A program made the translations under genes and the position numbers. Of a DNA stretch of 64,000 nt, positions 52,591 to 61,978 are shown in pieces. Numbering within the stretch: position 1 is the first letter of the stretch; each line of letters starts with the position of its first letter. The notes beneath the pieces were generated by a model. The model was not told where the DNA came from and made no database searches. It worked only from the letters and a program-made list of their open reading frames with translations. The stretch is taken from positions 3,534,001 through 3,598,000 of the forward strand of contig NZ_CP126604.1 of assembly GCF_008364625.2 (NCBI RefSeq), written 5' to 3'. This stretch comes from Enterobacter dykesii (GTDB lineage Bacteria; Pseudomonadota; Gammaproteobacteria; Enterobacterales; Enterobacteriaceae).

Positions 52591-53055
52591 TCAGGCCACG
52601 TTCGCTGAGGTATTTCCATCCATCAGCTGCTTCAGGTTGACCGGAAGATCGTGCTCAACGGCGGCATACAGGCCGTTATAGACCGGCGCGATTTTTTCCA
52701 GATAGTGCTCCAGCACCTGCTGGCGATCGCGGTTGCTGACGTGGCCGTCCACCATGCCGTCGGCCATCAGCTGCGCCTTTGCAATGCACTGTTTTTCGCC
52801 GTCTTTTGTCTCGAGGTGATACTCAATGGTGTGGCTGTTGAAGTTGTCCGCCAAAGTAACGTTGATGATGAAATGGCCGAAGAGGACAAAGCGCATGTCG
52901 CCCTGCGCCGCGCAGCTCATCGCGTGGTGAAGACGCGCTTTCGAGAGGGTTATGCCCTGAACCAGAGAGTTGCAGTAGAGGTGCCACTGGTCCTGCAGCT
53001 GCTGATGACGCTGCGCGATGTAATCCGCTTTTTCGCTGATTTCCCAAATAGTCAT
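52591..53055 (-). CDS. hycA: Formate hydrogenlyase regulatory protein HycA
   Basis: 154 residues (E. coli 153). Counteracts FhlA in E. coli, giving negative feedback on hyc and hyp; no known domain. First gene of hycABCDEFGHI, transcribed from the sigma-54 promoter at 53091-53106. Confidence 0.96.
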   Translation of the reverse strand: MTIWEISEKADYIAQRHQQLQDQWHLYCNSLVQGITLSKARLHHAMSCAAQGDMRFVLFGHFIINVTLADNFNSHTIEYHLETKDGEKQCIAKAQLMADGMVDGHVSNRDRQQVLEHYLEKIAPVYNGLYAAVEHDLPVNLKQLMDGNTSANVA

Positions 53056-53090
53056 AGAAGGTATCCGGTTAATGGAGATAGCGGCTGTTA

Positions 53091-53106
53091 AGCAGATTCC
53101 ATGCCA
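53091..53106 (-). promoter_or_regulatory. Sigma-54 promoter of the hyc operon
   Basis: Minus strand: TGGCAT (53106-53101), five bases, CTGCT (53095-53091), near the sequence of the E. coli hycA promoter. 36 nt before hycA. Confidence 0.75.
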
Positions 53107-53164
53107 GTTTTTATCTTACTGATTTTAAATAGATTTAATTATAAAACCGCTGTCAACGCCGCGG

Positions 53165-53185
53165 TGTCGACGTGTCATTTCGACA
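53165..53185. promoter_or_regulatory. FhlA activator site between hycA and hypA
   Basis: TGTCGA at 53165-53170 and TGTCATTTCGACA at 53173-53185, a TGTCR/YGACA inverted repeat of the kind described for FhlA in E. coli. Lies upstream of both divergent sigma-54 promoters. Confidence 0.65.
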
Positions 53186-53220
53186 GCGTTGACATCGTCA
53201 CGCCTTAACAAAAATTAAGC

Positions 53221-53236
53221 TGGCACCGTTATTGCA
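53221..53236 (+). promoter_or_regulatory. Sigma-54 promoter of the hyp operon
   Basis: TGGCAC (53221-53226), CGTTA, TTGCA (53232-53236): a perfect -24/-12 element, 30 nt before hypA. Confidence 0.92.
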
Positions 53237-53266
53237 TTCAATGGCGCAATTCATTGAGGAGGCGCC

Positions 53267-53617
53267 ATGCACGAAATCACCCTCTGCCAGCGGGCTCTGG
53301 AACTTATCGAACAGCAGGCAGTGCAAAACCACGCGAAGCGCGTCACCGGCGTCTGGCTGAAGGTCGGGGCGTTTTCCTGCGTCGAGCCCAGCGCCCTGCA
53401 TTTCTGTTTTGAGCTGGTGTGTCGCGGCACGCTGGCGGAAGGCTGCGAACTTCATATTGAAGAGCAGCAGGCGGAGTGCTGGTGCGAGCAGTGCCAGCAG
53501 TACGTCACCCTGCTGTCATCAAAGGTTCAGCGCTGTCCGCAGTGTCAGAGCACCGGTCTTCGCATCGTGGCGGACGACGGCATGCAGATCCAACGCCTCG
53601 AAATCGAGAAGGAGTAA
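53267..53617 (+). CDS. hypA: Hydrogenase 3 nickel incorporation protein HypA
   Basis: Nickel chaperone that works with HypB. 116 residues as in E. coli. The N-terminal Ni site begins MHEITLCQ (H2 ligand). The zinc site is two CxxC pairs in AECWCEQCQQY and QRCPQCQS. Strong ribosome site GAGGAGGCG; 3 nt before hypB. Confidence 0.97.
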   Translation: MHEITLCQRALELIEQQAVQNHAKRVTGVWLKVGAFSCVEPSALHFCFELVCRGTLAEGCELHIEEQQAECWCEQCQQYVTLLSSKVQRCPQCQSTGLRIVADDGMQIQRLEIEKE

Positions 53618-53620
53618 AGT

Positions 53621-54484
53621 ATGTGTAGCACCTGCGGTTGCGCCGAAGGCAACCTGTATATAGAAGGGGATGAACACCGTCCCCATTCCGCGTTTCGCTC
53701 CGCGCCCTTTTCCCCTGCCCCGCGTCCTTCTGCGGCACTGACCGGTATCACTTTCTCTCCGCAACGGTCCGCTGCGGGCGATCTCCACTACGGCCACGGC
53801 GAAGCGGGTACCCACGCGCCGGGCATCAGCCAGCGCCAGATGCTGGAGGTGGAAATCAACGTACTGGACAAAAATAACCAGATCGCCGACCGCAACCGCG
53901 CGCGCTTTGCCGCCCGCGAACAGCTGGTGCTGAACCTGGTCTCCAGCCCCGGTTCCGGCAAGACCACGCTGTTAACGGAAACGCTCAAACGCCTGAACGG
54001 GCGCGTCTCCTGCGCGGTGATTGAAGGCGACCAGCAAACCGTTAACGACGCGGCGCGCATTCGCGAAACCGGCACCCCGGCGATTCAGGTCAATACCGGC
54101 AAAGGCTGCCACCTGGATGCGCAGATGATTGCCGACGCCGCCCCGCGTCTGCCGCTGGCGGATAACGGCATTCTGTTTATTGAAAACGTCGGCAACCTGG
54201 TCTGCCCGGCGAGCTTCGATCTGGGCGAACGCCACAAGATAGCGGTGCTTTCGGTGACCGAAGGCGAAGACAAGCCGCTGAAGTACCCGCATATGTTTGC
54301 CGCCGCGTCCATCATGCTGCTGAACAAAGTCGACCTGCTGCCGTACCTGAATTTCGACGTGGATAAATGCCTGGCGTATGCCCGTGAGGTGAATCCGGAG
54401 ATTGAGATCCTGCTTGTCTCCGCCACGCGCGGCGACGGGATGGATGCCTGGCTGAACTGGCTGGAGAGCGAACGATGTGCATAG
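53621..54484 (+). CDS. hypB: Hydrogenase nickel incorporation GTPase HypB
   Basis: 287 residues (E. coli 290). Starts [10 protein letters not shown], the CxxCGC high-affinity nickel site of E. coli HypB. G-domain with Walker [12 protein letters not shown] near residue 108, and [16 protein letters not shown] motifs; GTP hydrolysis drives Ni transfer. Overlaps hypC by 10 nt. Confidence 0.97.
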   Translation: MCSTCGCAEGNLYIEGDEHRPHSAFRSAPFSPAPRPSAALTGITFSPQRSAAGDLHYGHGEAGTHAPGISQRQMLEVEINVLDKNNQIADRNRARFAAREQLVLNLVSSPGSGKTTLLTETLKRLNGRVSCAVIEGDQQTVNDAARIRETGTPAIQVNTGKGCHLDAQMIADAAPRLPLADNGILFIENVGNLVCPASFDLGERHKIAVLSVTEGEDKPLKYPHMFAAASIMLLNKVDLLPYLNFDVDKCLAYAREVNPEIEILLVSATRGDGMDAWLNWLESERCA

Positions 54485-54747
54485 GCGTACCGGGACAAAT
54501 CCATTCCATTGACGGGAACCAAGCCAAAGTGGAGGTCTGCGGCATCCTGCGCGACGTCGACCTGACGCTGGTGGGCAGCAGCGATGAAACGGGCGCATCG
54601 CGTCTCGGCCAGTGGGTGCTGGTCCACGTGGGGTTTGCCATGAGCGTGATTAACGAAGCGGAAGCCCGCGACACGCTGGATGCCCTGCAAAACATGTTCG
54701 ACGTGGAGCCTGACGTGGGCGCGCTGCTGTACGGTGAGGAGCGTTAG
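54475..54747 (+). CDS. hypC: Hydrogenase assembly chaperone HypC
   Basis: 90 residues as in E. coli. Starts MCIGVPGQI with the essential C2 after methionine removal; carries the Fe(CN)2CO group with HypD to the large subunit. 2 nt before hypD. Confidence 0.97.
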   Translation: MCIGVPGQIHSIDGNQAKVEVCGILRDVDLTLVGSSDETGASRLGQWVLVHVGFAMSVINEAEARDTLDALQNMFDVEPDVGALLYGEER

Positions 54748-54749
54748 CC

Positions 54750-55871
54750 ATGCGTTACGTTGATGAATACCGCGCGCCGGAGCAGGTGCTGCAGCTTATC
54801 GGGCACCTGAAAACGCGCGCAGCGCTGTTGGACTACACAAAAGAAAGACCGCTGCGGATCATGGAGGTGTGCGGCGGACACACGCACGCCATCTTCAAAT
54901 TTGGCCTCGATCAGCTGCTGCCGGAGAACATCGAGTTTATCCACGGCCCCGGCTGCCCGGTGTGCGTGCTGCCGATGGGGCGCATCGACAGCTGCATCGA
55001 AATTGCCAGCCAGCCCGACGTCATTTTCTGCACCTTTGGCGACGCGATGCGCGTGCCGGGGAAAAACGGCTCGCTGCTGCAGGCGAAAGCGCGCGGAGCC
55101 GACATCCGGATCGTCTATTCGCCGATGGATGCCCTGACGCTGGCGGAGGACACCCCCGCGCGCAAGGTGGTGTTTTTTGGCCTGGGGTTTGAAACCACCA
55201 TGCCCGCCACCGCCATCACGCTGCAGCAGGCGAAAGCACGCGGCGTCGATAACTTTTTCTTCTTCTGCCAGCACATTACGCTCATTCCCACACTGCGCAG
55301 CCTGCTGGAAGAGCCTGGCAACGGTATTGACGCCTTTCTGGCACCGGGCCACGTCAGCATGGTGATTGGCACAGACGCCTACGATTTTATCGCTGAACAG
55401 TACAATCGTCCGTTAGTGATCGCTGGTTTCGAACCACTTGATCTACTGCAAGGTGTCACCATGCTGGTTGAGCAGAAAATAGCGGCCCTGAGTACCGTGC
55501 AAAACCAGTACCGCCGCGTGGTGCCGGATGCGGGAAATGAACGGGCGCAGCAGGCGATAGCCGACGTGTTCAGCGTTGAGGGCGACAGCGAATGGCGTGG
55601 TCTGGGGCTGATTGCCGAATCCGGCGTGCGCCTGACGCTGGCCTATCGCGCGTTCGACGCCGAAGCGCATTTCCGCCCGCAGCCGCAGCAGGTTTGCGAC
55701 GATCCCCGGGCACGCTGCGGCGACGTGCTCACCGGTAAATGCAAACCGCATCAATGCCCGTTATTTGGCAATACCTGTAACCCGCAAACGGCGTTTGGCG
55801 CGCTGATGGTCTCCTCCGAAGGGGCGTGTGCCGCGTGGTATCAGTATCGCAACCAGGAGAGTGAAGCATGA
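54750..55871 (+). CDS. hypD: Hydrogenase maturation factor HypD
   Basis: Scaffold for assembling the Fe(CN)2CO unit. 373 residues as in E. coli. Conserved CGGHTH near residue 41, GCPVCVLP near residue 68, GFETTMPATA, and the C-terminal [4Fe-4S] cysteine cluster (CKPHQCPLFGNTC). Overlaps hypE by 4 nt. Confidence 0.97.
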   Translation: MRYVDEYRAPEQVLQLIGHLKTRAALLDYTKERPLRIMEVCGGHTHAIFKFGLDQLLPENIEFIHGPGCPVCVLPMGRIDSCIEIASQPDVIFCTFGDAMRVPGKNGSLLQAKARGADIRIVYSPMDALTLAEDTPARKVVFFGLGFETTMPATAITLQQAKARGVDNFFFFCQHITLIPTLRSLLEEPGNGIDAFLAPGHVSMVIGTDAYDFIAEQYNRPLVIAGFEPLDLLQGVTMLVEQKIAALSTVQNQYRRVVPDAGNERAQQAIADVFSVEGDSEWRGLGLIAESGVRLTLAYRAFDAEAHFRPQPQQVCDDPRARCGDVLTGKCKPHQCPLFGNTCNPQTAFGALMVSSEGACAAWYQYRNQESEA

Positions 55872-56878
55872 ATACGGTTGAAATGGCGCACGGCAGCGGC
55901 GGACAGGCAATGCAGCAGCTGATTAACCGGCTGTTTATGGAAGCCTTCAACAATCCCTGGCTCGCCGAACAGGAAGACCAGGCGCGCATTGACCTCGTCA
56001 CCCTCACCGCGCAGGGCGACAGGCTGGCGTTCTCCACCGACAGCTACGTGATCGATCCGCTGTTCTTCCCCGGCGGCGATATCGGCAAGCTCGCCGTCTG
56101 CGGCACGGCCAACGACGTGGCGGTCAGCGGCGCTATTCCGCGCTACCTCTCCTGCGGGTTTATCCTCGAAGAGGGGTTACCGATGGAGACGCTCACGGCA
56201 GTGGTCAACAGCATGGCGCAGACCGCGCGCGAGGCGGGGATAGCTATCGTCACCGGCGATACCAAAGTGGTGCAGCGCGGCGCGGCCGACAAGCTGTTTA
56301 TCAACACCGCCGGCATGGGGGCGATCCCCGCCGATATTCACTGGGCGGCGCAACAGCTTAGCGTGGGCGACGTACTGATCGTCACCGGAACGCTGGGCTG
56401 CCACGGGGCGACCATCCTTAACCTGCGCGAAGGTCTGGGGCTGGACGGGGAACTGCGCAGCGACTGCGCGGTGCTCACCCCGCTGATTCAGACGCTGCGG
56501 GGTATTCCCGGCGTGAAAGCCCTGCGGGACGCGACGCGAGGCGGCGTGAACGCCGTGGTCCACGAATTTGCAGCAAGCTGCGGGTACGGGATTGAACTCA
56601 CCGAGCGCAGCCTGCCCGTTAAGCCTGCCGTTCGCGGGCTTTGCGAACTGCTGGGGCTGGACCCGCTCAACTTTGCCAACGAAGGCAAACTGGTGATTGG
56701 CGTTGAACGCGCGGCCGCGGAAGCCGTTCTTGAACAGCTGCGGGCTCATCCGTCAGGAAAAGAGGCGGCGATGATTGGTGAAGTGGTTGAGCGCAAAGGG
56801 GTGCGCCTGGCCGGGCTGTATGGCGTTAAACGCACGCTGGATCTGCCGCACGCGGAACCCTTACCCCGTATTTGCTAG
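55868..56878 (+). CDS. hypE: Hydrogenase maturation factor HypE
   Basis: Receives the carbamoyl group from HypF on its C-terminal cysteine and dehydrates it to a cyanide group. 336 residues as in E. coli, ending PRIC as required. AIRS/PurM-like fold with MAHGSGGQAMQQL, FSTDSYVIDPLFFPGGDIGKL and VVTGDTKVV. Residue 178 is Cys in GTLGCHGATIL, whereas E. coli HypE has Asp at this place (recalled, not checked here). Confidence 0.96.
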   Translation: MNTVEMAHGSGGQAMQQLINRLFMEAFNNPWLAEQEDQARIDLVTLTAQGDRLAFSTDSYVIDPLFFPGGDIGKLAVCGTANDVAVSGAIPRYLSCGFILEEGLPMETLTAVVNSMAQTAREAGIAIVTGDTKVVQRGAADKLFINTAGMGAIPADIHWAAQQLSVGDVLIVTGTLGCHGATILNLREGLGLDGELRSDCAVLTPLIQTLRGIPGVKALRDATRGGVNAVVHEFAASCGYGIELTERSLPVKPAVRGLCELLGLDPLNFANEGKLVIGVERAAAEAVLEQLRAHPSGKEAAMIGEVVERKGVRLAGLYGVKRTLDLPHAEPLPRIC

Positions 56879-56939
56879 AACCGCGCCAAAAGCGGTCAGC
56901 ACTGAATCTTTTTTTTGCCAGTTTCTATTGGAAAGCAAT

Positions 56940-59012
56940 ATGCCGTATACACCGATGAGCGATCTTGGACAGCAGGGCCTGTTTGACATCACGCGCACAC
57001 TTTTACAGCAGCCCGACCTCGGTGCGCTGAGCGATGCCCTGACGCGGCTGGTCAGGCAATCGGCGCTGGCGGACAGCGCCGCGATTGTGCTCTGGCATAG
57101 CGGAACGCAGCGCGCGAGCTACTACTCGACGCGTGATAATGGCAAAACGTTTGAATACGAAGACGAAACGTATCTGGCGCATGGCCCGGTGCGCCGCATA
57201 CTCTCCCGGCCTGAAGTGCTGCACTGCAATTTTGTGGAGTTCCGCCAGGCGTGGCCGCGGCTCGCGGATAGCGATCTCTATCAGCCTTTCGGGCATTACT
57301 GCATGCTGCCGCTGGCGGCAGAGGGCCAGATTTTTGGCGGCTGCGAGTTTATCCGCACGACCGACCATCCCTGGAGCGAGGCGGAATACGAGCGCCTGCA
57401 CACCTTTACCCAGATTGTGGCCGTCGTCGCGGAGCAGATCCAAAGCCGCGTCACCAATAACGTCGATTACGACCTGCTGAGCCGCGAGCGCGACAACTTC
57501 CGCATTCTGGTCGCCATCACCAACGCCGTGCTCTCCCGCCTGGACATGGACGAGCTGGTCAGCGAAGTCTCGAAAGAGATCCACCACTATTTCAAAATCG
57601 ACGCCATCAGCATTGCGCTGCGCGGGCATCGCAAGGGCAAGCTGAACATCTACTCCACGCACTATCTCGATGAAGCCAACCCGGCGCACGAGCAGAGCGA
57701 GGTGGACGAAGCGGGCACCCTTTCCGAGCGGGTCTTCAAGAGCAAAGAGATCCTCCTGCTCAACCTGAACGAGCAGGACCCGGTCGCGCCGTACGAGCGG
57801 ATGCTGTTCAACACCTGGGGCAATAAAATTCAGACCCTGTGCCTGCTGCCGCTGATGTCCGGCAACACCATGCTGGGCGTGCTGAAGCTGGCGCAGTGCG
57901 AGGAAGGCGTGTTCACCACCGCCAACCTGAAGCTGCTGCGCCAGATTGCCGAGCGTATTTCCATCGCGCTCGATAACGCCCTCGCCTATCAGGAAATTCA
58001 TCGTCTGAAAGAGCGGCTGGTGGATGAGAACCTGGCCCTGACCGAACAGCTCAACAACGTGGACAGCGAGTTTGGTGAAATCATCGGGCGCAGCGACGCC
58101 ATGTACAGCGTGCTTAAGCAGGTTGAGATGGTGGCGCAAAGCGACAGCACGGTGCTGATCCTGGGCGAAACCGGCACGGGCAAAGAGCTGATAGCCCGCG
58201 CAATCCACAATCTGAGCAACCGCAACAGCCGACGGATGGTGAAGATGAACTGCGCCGCGATGCCTGCGGGGCTGCTGGAAAGCGATCTGTTCGGCCACGA
58301 GCGTGGTGCATTCACCGGGGCCAGCAGCCAGCGACTGGGCCGGTTTGAGCTGGCGGACAAAAGCTCGCTGTTCCTCGACGAAGTGGGCGATATGCCGCTG
58401 GAGCTACAGCCGAAACTGCTGCGCGTCCTTCAGGAGCAGGAGTTTGAACGTCTTGGCAGCAACAAGCTTATCCAGACCGACGTGCGGCTGATTGCGGCCA
58501 CCAACCGTGACCTGAAAAAAATGGTCGCCGACCGCGAGTTTCGCAGCGACCTTTACTATCGTCTGAACGTCTTCCCGATTTTCCTGCCGCCGCTGCGCGA
58601 GCGCCCGGAAGATATCCCCCTGCTGGTCAAAGCCTTTACCGCGAAGATCGCGCGCCGGATGGGGCGCAACATCGACAGTATTCCTGCCGAGACGTTGCGC
58701 ACCCTTTCATCGATGGAATGGCCCGGCAACGTGCGCGAGCTGGAAAACGTCATCGAACGCGCGGTGCTGCTGACGCGCGGTAACGTGCTGCAACTCTCTC
58801 TGCCTGAGGTTACGCTTCCTGACGTAACCGCGCCCGCCGCCGAGACAGCGAAAGAAGGAGAAGATGAATATCAGCTCATTATGCGCGTGCTGAAAGAGAC
58901 CAACGGCGTGGTCGCCGGACCAAAAGGTGCCGCCCAGCGACTGGGGTTAAAACGCACCACCCTGCTGTCACGCATGAAGCGTCTCGGGATTGATAAAGAG
59001 AGCCTCATTTAA
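56940..59012 (+). CDS. fhlA: Formate hydrogenlyase transcriptional activator FhlA
   Basis: Formate-responsive sigma-54 activator of hyc, hyp and hydN-hypF. ATG 56940 (MPYTPMSDLG) gives 690 residues (E. coli 692); the frame continues upstream into hypE but without a start. Two GAF-like sensor regions (about 20-190 and 200-370), AAA+ domain with [14 protein letters not shown] and LFLDEVGDM, and a C-terminal helix-turn-helix (NGVVAGPKGAAQRLGLKRTT). Ends in a strong terminator. Confidence 0.97.
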   Translation: MPYTPMSDLGQQGLFDITRTLLQQPDLGALSDALTRLVRQSALADSAAIVLWHSGTQRASYYSTRDNGKTFEYEDETYLAHGPVRRILSRPEVLHCNFVEFRQAWPRLADSDLYQPFGHYCMLPLAAEGQIFGGCEFIRTTDHPWSEAEYERLHTFTQIVAVVAEQIQSRVTNNVDYDLLSRERDNFRILVAITNAVLSRLDMDELVSEVSKEIHHYFKIDAISIALRGHRKGKLNIYSTHYLDEANPAHEQSEVDEAGTLSERVFKSKEILLLNLNEQDPVAPYERMLFNTWGNKIQTLCLLPLMSGNTMLGVLKLAQCEEGVFTTANLKLLRQIAERISIALDNALAYQEIHRLKERLVDENLALTEQLNNVDSEFGEIIGRSDAMYSVLKQVEMVAQSDSTVLILGETGTGKELIARAIHNLSNRNSRRMVKMNCAAMPAGLLESDLFGHERGAFTGASSQRLGRFELADKSSLFLDEVGDMPLELQPKLLRVLQEQEFERLGSNKLIQTDVRLIAATNRDLKKMVADREFRSDLYYRLNVFPIFLPPLRERPEDIPLLVKAFTAKIARRMGRNIDSIPAETLRTLSSMEWPGNVRELENVIERAVLLTRGNVLQLSLPEVTLPDVTAPAAETAKEGEDEYQLIMRVLKETNGVVAGPKGAAQRLGLKRTTLLSRMKRLGIDKESLI

Positions 59013-59023
59013 GGCCTTATTCT

Positions 59024-59050
59024 GGCGGTGTTTTTCTGACACCGCCTTTT
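59024..59050 (+). terminator. fhlA terminator
   Basis: GGCGGTGT 59024-59031 and ACACCGCC 59039-59046, 8-bp stem with a 7-nt loop, then TTTTG. Confidence 0.87.
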
Positions 59051-59113
59051 GTTACCCTGCGCAATTGTCCCTCATTGACACAAAATCGTTTCCTCTGTAT
59101 AAAATTCCGCCTT

Positions 59114-59132
59114 AATAATGAGTTTCATTTGC
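59114..59132 (+). promoter_or_regulatory. Fur-like box
   Basis: AATAATGAGTTTCATTTGC, close to the Fur consensus (GATAATGATAATCATTATC): the AATGA..TCATT core is intact. 33 nt before the iron-type ABC operon, in the usual promoter position. Confidence 0.65.
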
Positions 59133-59165
59133 ATCAAAAATAATTTTAATGAAGGGTAGCGTTTC

Positions 59166-60164
59166 ATGAAAAAGGTCATCTGCGCGTTAGGCCTGGCGAT
59201 TGCGTCGGTCGGTTCTGCTCTGGCAACCACCTATCCCCTGACGATTGAAAACTGTGGCTATAAAGAGACATTCACCAAAGCGCCGGAACGCGTCGTGGCC
59301 CTGGGCCAGAACACCGTCGAAATTTTGCTCCTGCTGGGTCTGGAAGATAAGGTGAAGGCCAGCGCCTTCTGGCCGACCAAAGTGCTGCCGCAGCTGGCGG
59401 AACAGAATGCAAAAATCAAAACCCTGACGGTCGAAATCCCTACCCTTGAATCCGTGCTGGCGCAAAACCCCGACTTTGTTCCCGCCCAGACGCCACTGCT
59501 GCTGGGGCCTGAAAGCAAGGTCGCAAAACGCGACGATCTGATGACCCTGGGCGTGAACAGCTACGTGTCGCCGGGCATGTGCGCGACCAAAAAAGCCACC
59601 GGCGATATGTACGGCAGCCGCCAGAAACTGTGGGATATGACGTATCTCTATAAAGAGATTGAGGACTTCGCCAAAATCTTTAACGTTGAAGAGCGCGGTC
59701 AGGCCGTCATTGCCGATTTCAAAAAACGCGAGGCCGACCTGCGTAAGGAATTCGGCAAGAGTAAAAAAGACCTTTCGTTTGTCTTCTGGTTCTCCAGTTC
59801 ATCCCCTTCTGCGGACGCTTACGTCGGCGGTAAAAATAGCCCCTCCGGGTTTATCGCCAGCCTGATGGGCGGTCATAACGCCATTACGTCCGAGACCGAA
59901 TGGCCAACCGTGGGCTGGGAGAGCATTATTGCCGCCAATCCGGATGTGATTGTGGTCTCCAGCCTCGATCGCAACCGCTGGGCGCTGGATAACGCGGAAG
60001 AGAAAATCAAATTCCTGAAGAGCGATCCGGCGGTCAGCCAGCTGGACGCGGTGAAAAAAGGCCATATCGTGGTGATGGACGGCCAGGCGATGAATCCGAC
60101 GATCCGTACGATTTACGGGGCTGAGCAGGTCGGCGAACAGCTCAGAAAGCTGGGGCTGAACTGA
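59166..60164 (+). CDS. Iron-siderophore type ABC importer, periplasmic binding protein
   Basis: 332 residues with a signal peptide ending ALA|TT (cleaved near residue 20-21). Class III binding protein of the FecB/BtuF/FepB kind (PERVVALGQNTVEILLLLGL; WPTVGWESIIAANPDVIVV). Substrate unknown; the Fur-like box points to ferric siderophore or heme-type ligand. First of four overlapping genes; the arrangement binding protein, permease, ATPase, MFS is like eitABCD of avian E. coli. No TonB receptor gene nearby. Confidence 0.87.
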   Translation: MKKVICALGLAIASVGSALATTYPLTIENCGYKETFTKAPERVVALGQNTVEILLLLGLEDKVKASAFWPTKVLPQLAEQNAKIKTLTVEIPTLESVLAQNPDFVPAQTPLLLGPESKVAKRDDLMTLGVNSYVSPGMCATKKATGDMYGSRQKLWDMTYLYKEIEDFAKIFNVEERGQAVIADFKKREADLRKEFGKSKKDLSFVFWFSSSSPSADAYVGGKNSPSGFIASLMGGHNAITSETEWPTVGWESIIAANPDVIVVSSLDRNRWALDNAEEKIKFLKSDPAVSQLDAVKKGHIVVMDGQAMNPTIRTIYGAEQVGEQLRKLGLN

Positions 60165-61201
60165 TGACAACCGCCGTTCTTCAGGCCCGGCAGAGCCTGG
60201 TTCTGACGACCTCGGCTTTGCTCGCCCTGGTACTGTTATTTCTGACGATCGCGCTGAGCGTCAGCGTCGGCGAGCTGTCCATCCCGCTGCAGAACGTGTT
60301 TTACGCCATCAGCAATAAAATGGGGCTCACCGAGGTTCCGCTCACCCGCATCTATGAGAGCGTGATCTGGGACTTTCGCCTGAGCCGCGCGCTGGTTGCG
60401 GCCTGCTGCGGCGCGGGGCTGGCCATCTGCGGTGCCGTATTGCAGAGCCTGCTGAAGAACGCGCTGGCGGAACCCTACGTGCTCGGCGTGTCCGCGGGCG
60501 CGTCGACCGGGGCGGTTTCTGTCGTCGTATTGGGGATCGGCACCGGTGCGGTCTCCCTCTCTGCCGGTGCCTTCGCCGGGGCATTCGCCGCCTTTGCGTT
60601 TGTCGCGTTTCTGACGAACGGCGCGCGCGGCGGGAATGAACGTACTATTCTGGCAGGCGTCGCCGCCTCGCAGCTTTTCAACGCCATTACGGCCTACACC
60701 ATCAGCACCTCCGCCAGCGCCCAGCAGGCGCGCGACGTGATGTTCTGGCTGCTGGGCAGCTTCAGCGGCGTACGCTGGCCTGAATTCCAGCTGGCACTGG
60801 TCGTGGTGCTGACTGGATTAGCCGTTTGCCTCTACTATTCCCGGGCGCTGGATGCCTTTACGTTCGGCGATGACGCCGCCGCCTCTTTAGGTATTGCCGT
60901 CCCGTGGGTTCGCCTGACCCTCTTTACCACTACCGCGCTGATTACCGCGACGATTGTCAGCATGGCGGGCTCAATCGGCTTTGTCGGGCTGGTAGTGCCG
61001 CACGTGATGCGCTTCCTGTTCGGGCCGCTGCACCGCACGCTGCTGATTGCCAGCGCGCTGGCAGGGGCTATCCTGATGGTGCTGGCTGATATTGCCTCGC
61101 GCATGCTGATTGCGCCGCAAAGCCTGCCCGTCGGCGTGGTCACCGCGCTGGTTGGCGTGCCTTTCTTTGCCGTGATTATCTACCGCTCAAGGAATAAGTG
61201 A
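60164..61201 (+). CDS. Iron-siderophore type ABC importer, permease (FecCD family)
   Basis: 345 residues, about ten membrane helices of the FecCD/BtuC type, with GAVLQSLLKNALAEPYVLGV and FVGLVVPHVMRFLFGP motifs. Its ATG shares a base with the binding-protein stop. It is a single permease, presumably a homodimer. Confidence 0.92.
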   Translation: MTTAVLQARQSLVLTTSALLALVLLFLTIALSVSVGELSIPLQNVFYAISNKMGLTEVPLTRIYESVIWDFRLSRALVAACCGAGLAICGAVLQSLLKNALAEPYVLGVSAGASTGAVSVVVLGIGTGAVSLSAGAFAGAFAAFAFVAFLTNGARGGNERTILAGVAASQLFNAITAYTISTSASAQQARDVMFWLLGSFSGVRWPEFQLALVVVLTGLAVCLYYSRALDAFTFGDDAAASLGIAVPWVRLTLFTTTALITATIVSMAGSIGFVGLVVPHVMRFLFGPLHRTLLIASALAGAILMVLADIASRMLIAPQSLPVGVVTALVGVPFFAVIIYRSRNK

Positions 61202-61962
61202 TGAGTATTTGCGCTGAAAATATTACCTGGAAGGTCGGCAAAAAGGTCATCGTTAACAACGTCTCGCTGAAGGTTTCTCGGGGCGAAACGGTAGGGCTGC
61301 TTGGTCCTAACGGCTGCGGTAAATCGTCTCTTTTACGTATCCTGGCGGGGCTGCGTCGCCCGGATGCGGGCTGTGTGACGCTGGACGGGCAGGACATCTC
61401 TCGTATTGCCAAAAAGCAGCTTGCCCGCCGGGTCGCCTTCGTCGAACAGCACGGCATGACTGACGCCAACATGCGCGTTCGTGACGTGGTGAAACTCGGG
61501 CGTATTCCGCACCACTCCGCTTTTTCCAACTGGAGCAACCACGATGACGAAACCGTCACCGCCGCCCTGCAGCGCGTGGATATGCTGGATAAAAGCGACC
61601 AGGGCTGGCTGAGCCTCTCTGGCGGCGAGCGCCAGCGGGTGCATATTGCCCGCGCCCTGGCTCAGACCCCAACGGAAATCCTGCTGGACGAACCGACCAA
61701 CCACCTGGACATTCATCATCAGATGCAGCTGATGCAGTTAATCAGCGAATTACCGGTCACCAGCATTGTCGCTATCCACGATCTCAACCACGCCTCGATG
61801 TTCTGCGACTCGCTGATTGTGATGCAGAAAGGGCAAATTGTGGCGACGGGGACACCGCAGGACATCTTATCCGAGTCTTTGCTCTGGGATGTCTTCCGGG
61901 TCAAAACCAAAATCGAGATCTCGCCGTTCCATGGCAAAAAGCACATCCACTTTATCGTTTAG
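61201..61962 (+). CDS. Iron-siderophore type ABC importer, ATPase
   Basis: 253 residues from ATG 61201, which overlaps the permease stop (TGATG); a GTG at 61198 is also possible. Walker A GPNGCGKSS near residue 38, signature LSGGERQRVHIARALAQ, Walker B EILLDEPTNHLD, switch AIHDLNHA. FepC/FecE family. Confidence 0.93.
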   Translation: MSICAENITWKVGKKVIVNNVSLKVSRGETVGLLGPNGCGKSSLLRILAGLRRPDAGCVTLDGQDISRIAKKQLARRVAFVEQHGMTDANMRVRDVVKLGRIPHHSAFSNWSNHDDETVTAALQRVDMLDKSDQGWLSLSGGERQRVHIARALAQTPTEILLDEPTNHLDIHHQMQLMQLISELPVTSIVAIHDLNHASMFCDSLIVMQKGQIVATGTPQDILSESLLWDVFRVKTKIEISPFHGKKHIHFIV

Positions 61963-61978
61963 GGGCGAGTGAACGACG

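Noticed and set aside
56880..56896. ACCGC/GCGGT hairpin after hypE as a terminator
   Set aside because: Only 5 bp with a 7-nt loop, and the T run begins 12 nt later; too weak to call.
57003..58298. 431-codon ORF opposite fhlA
   Set aside because: Antisense shadow of fhlA; composition mirrors the complementary codons and no domain is recognisable.
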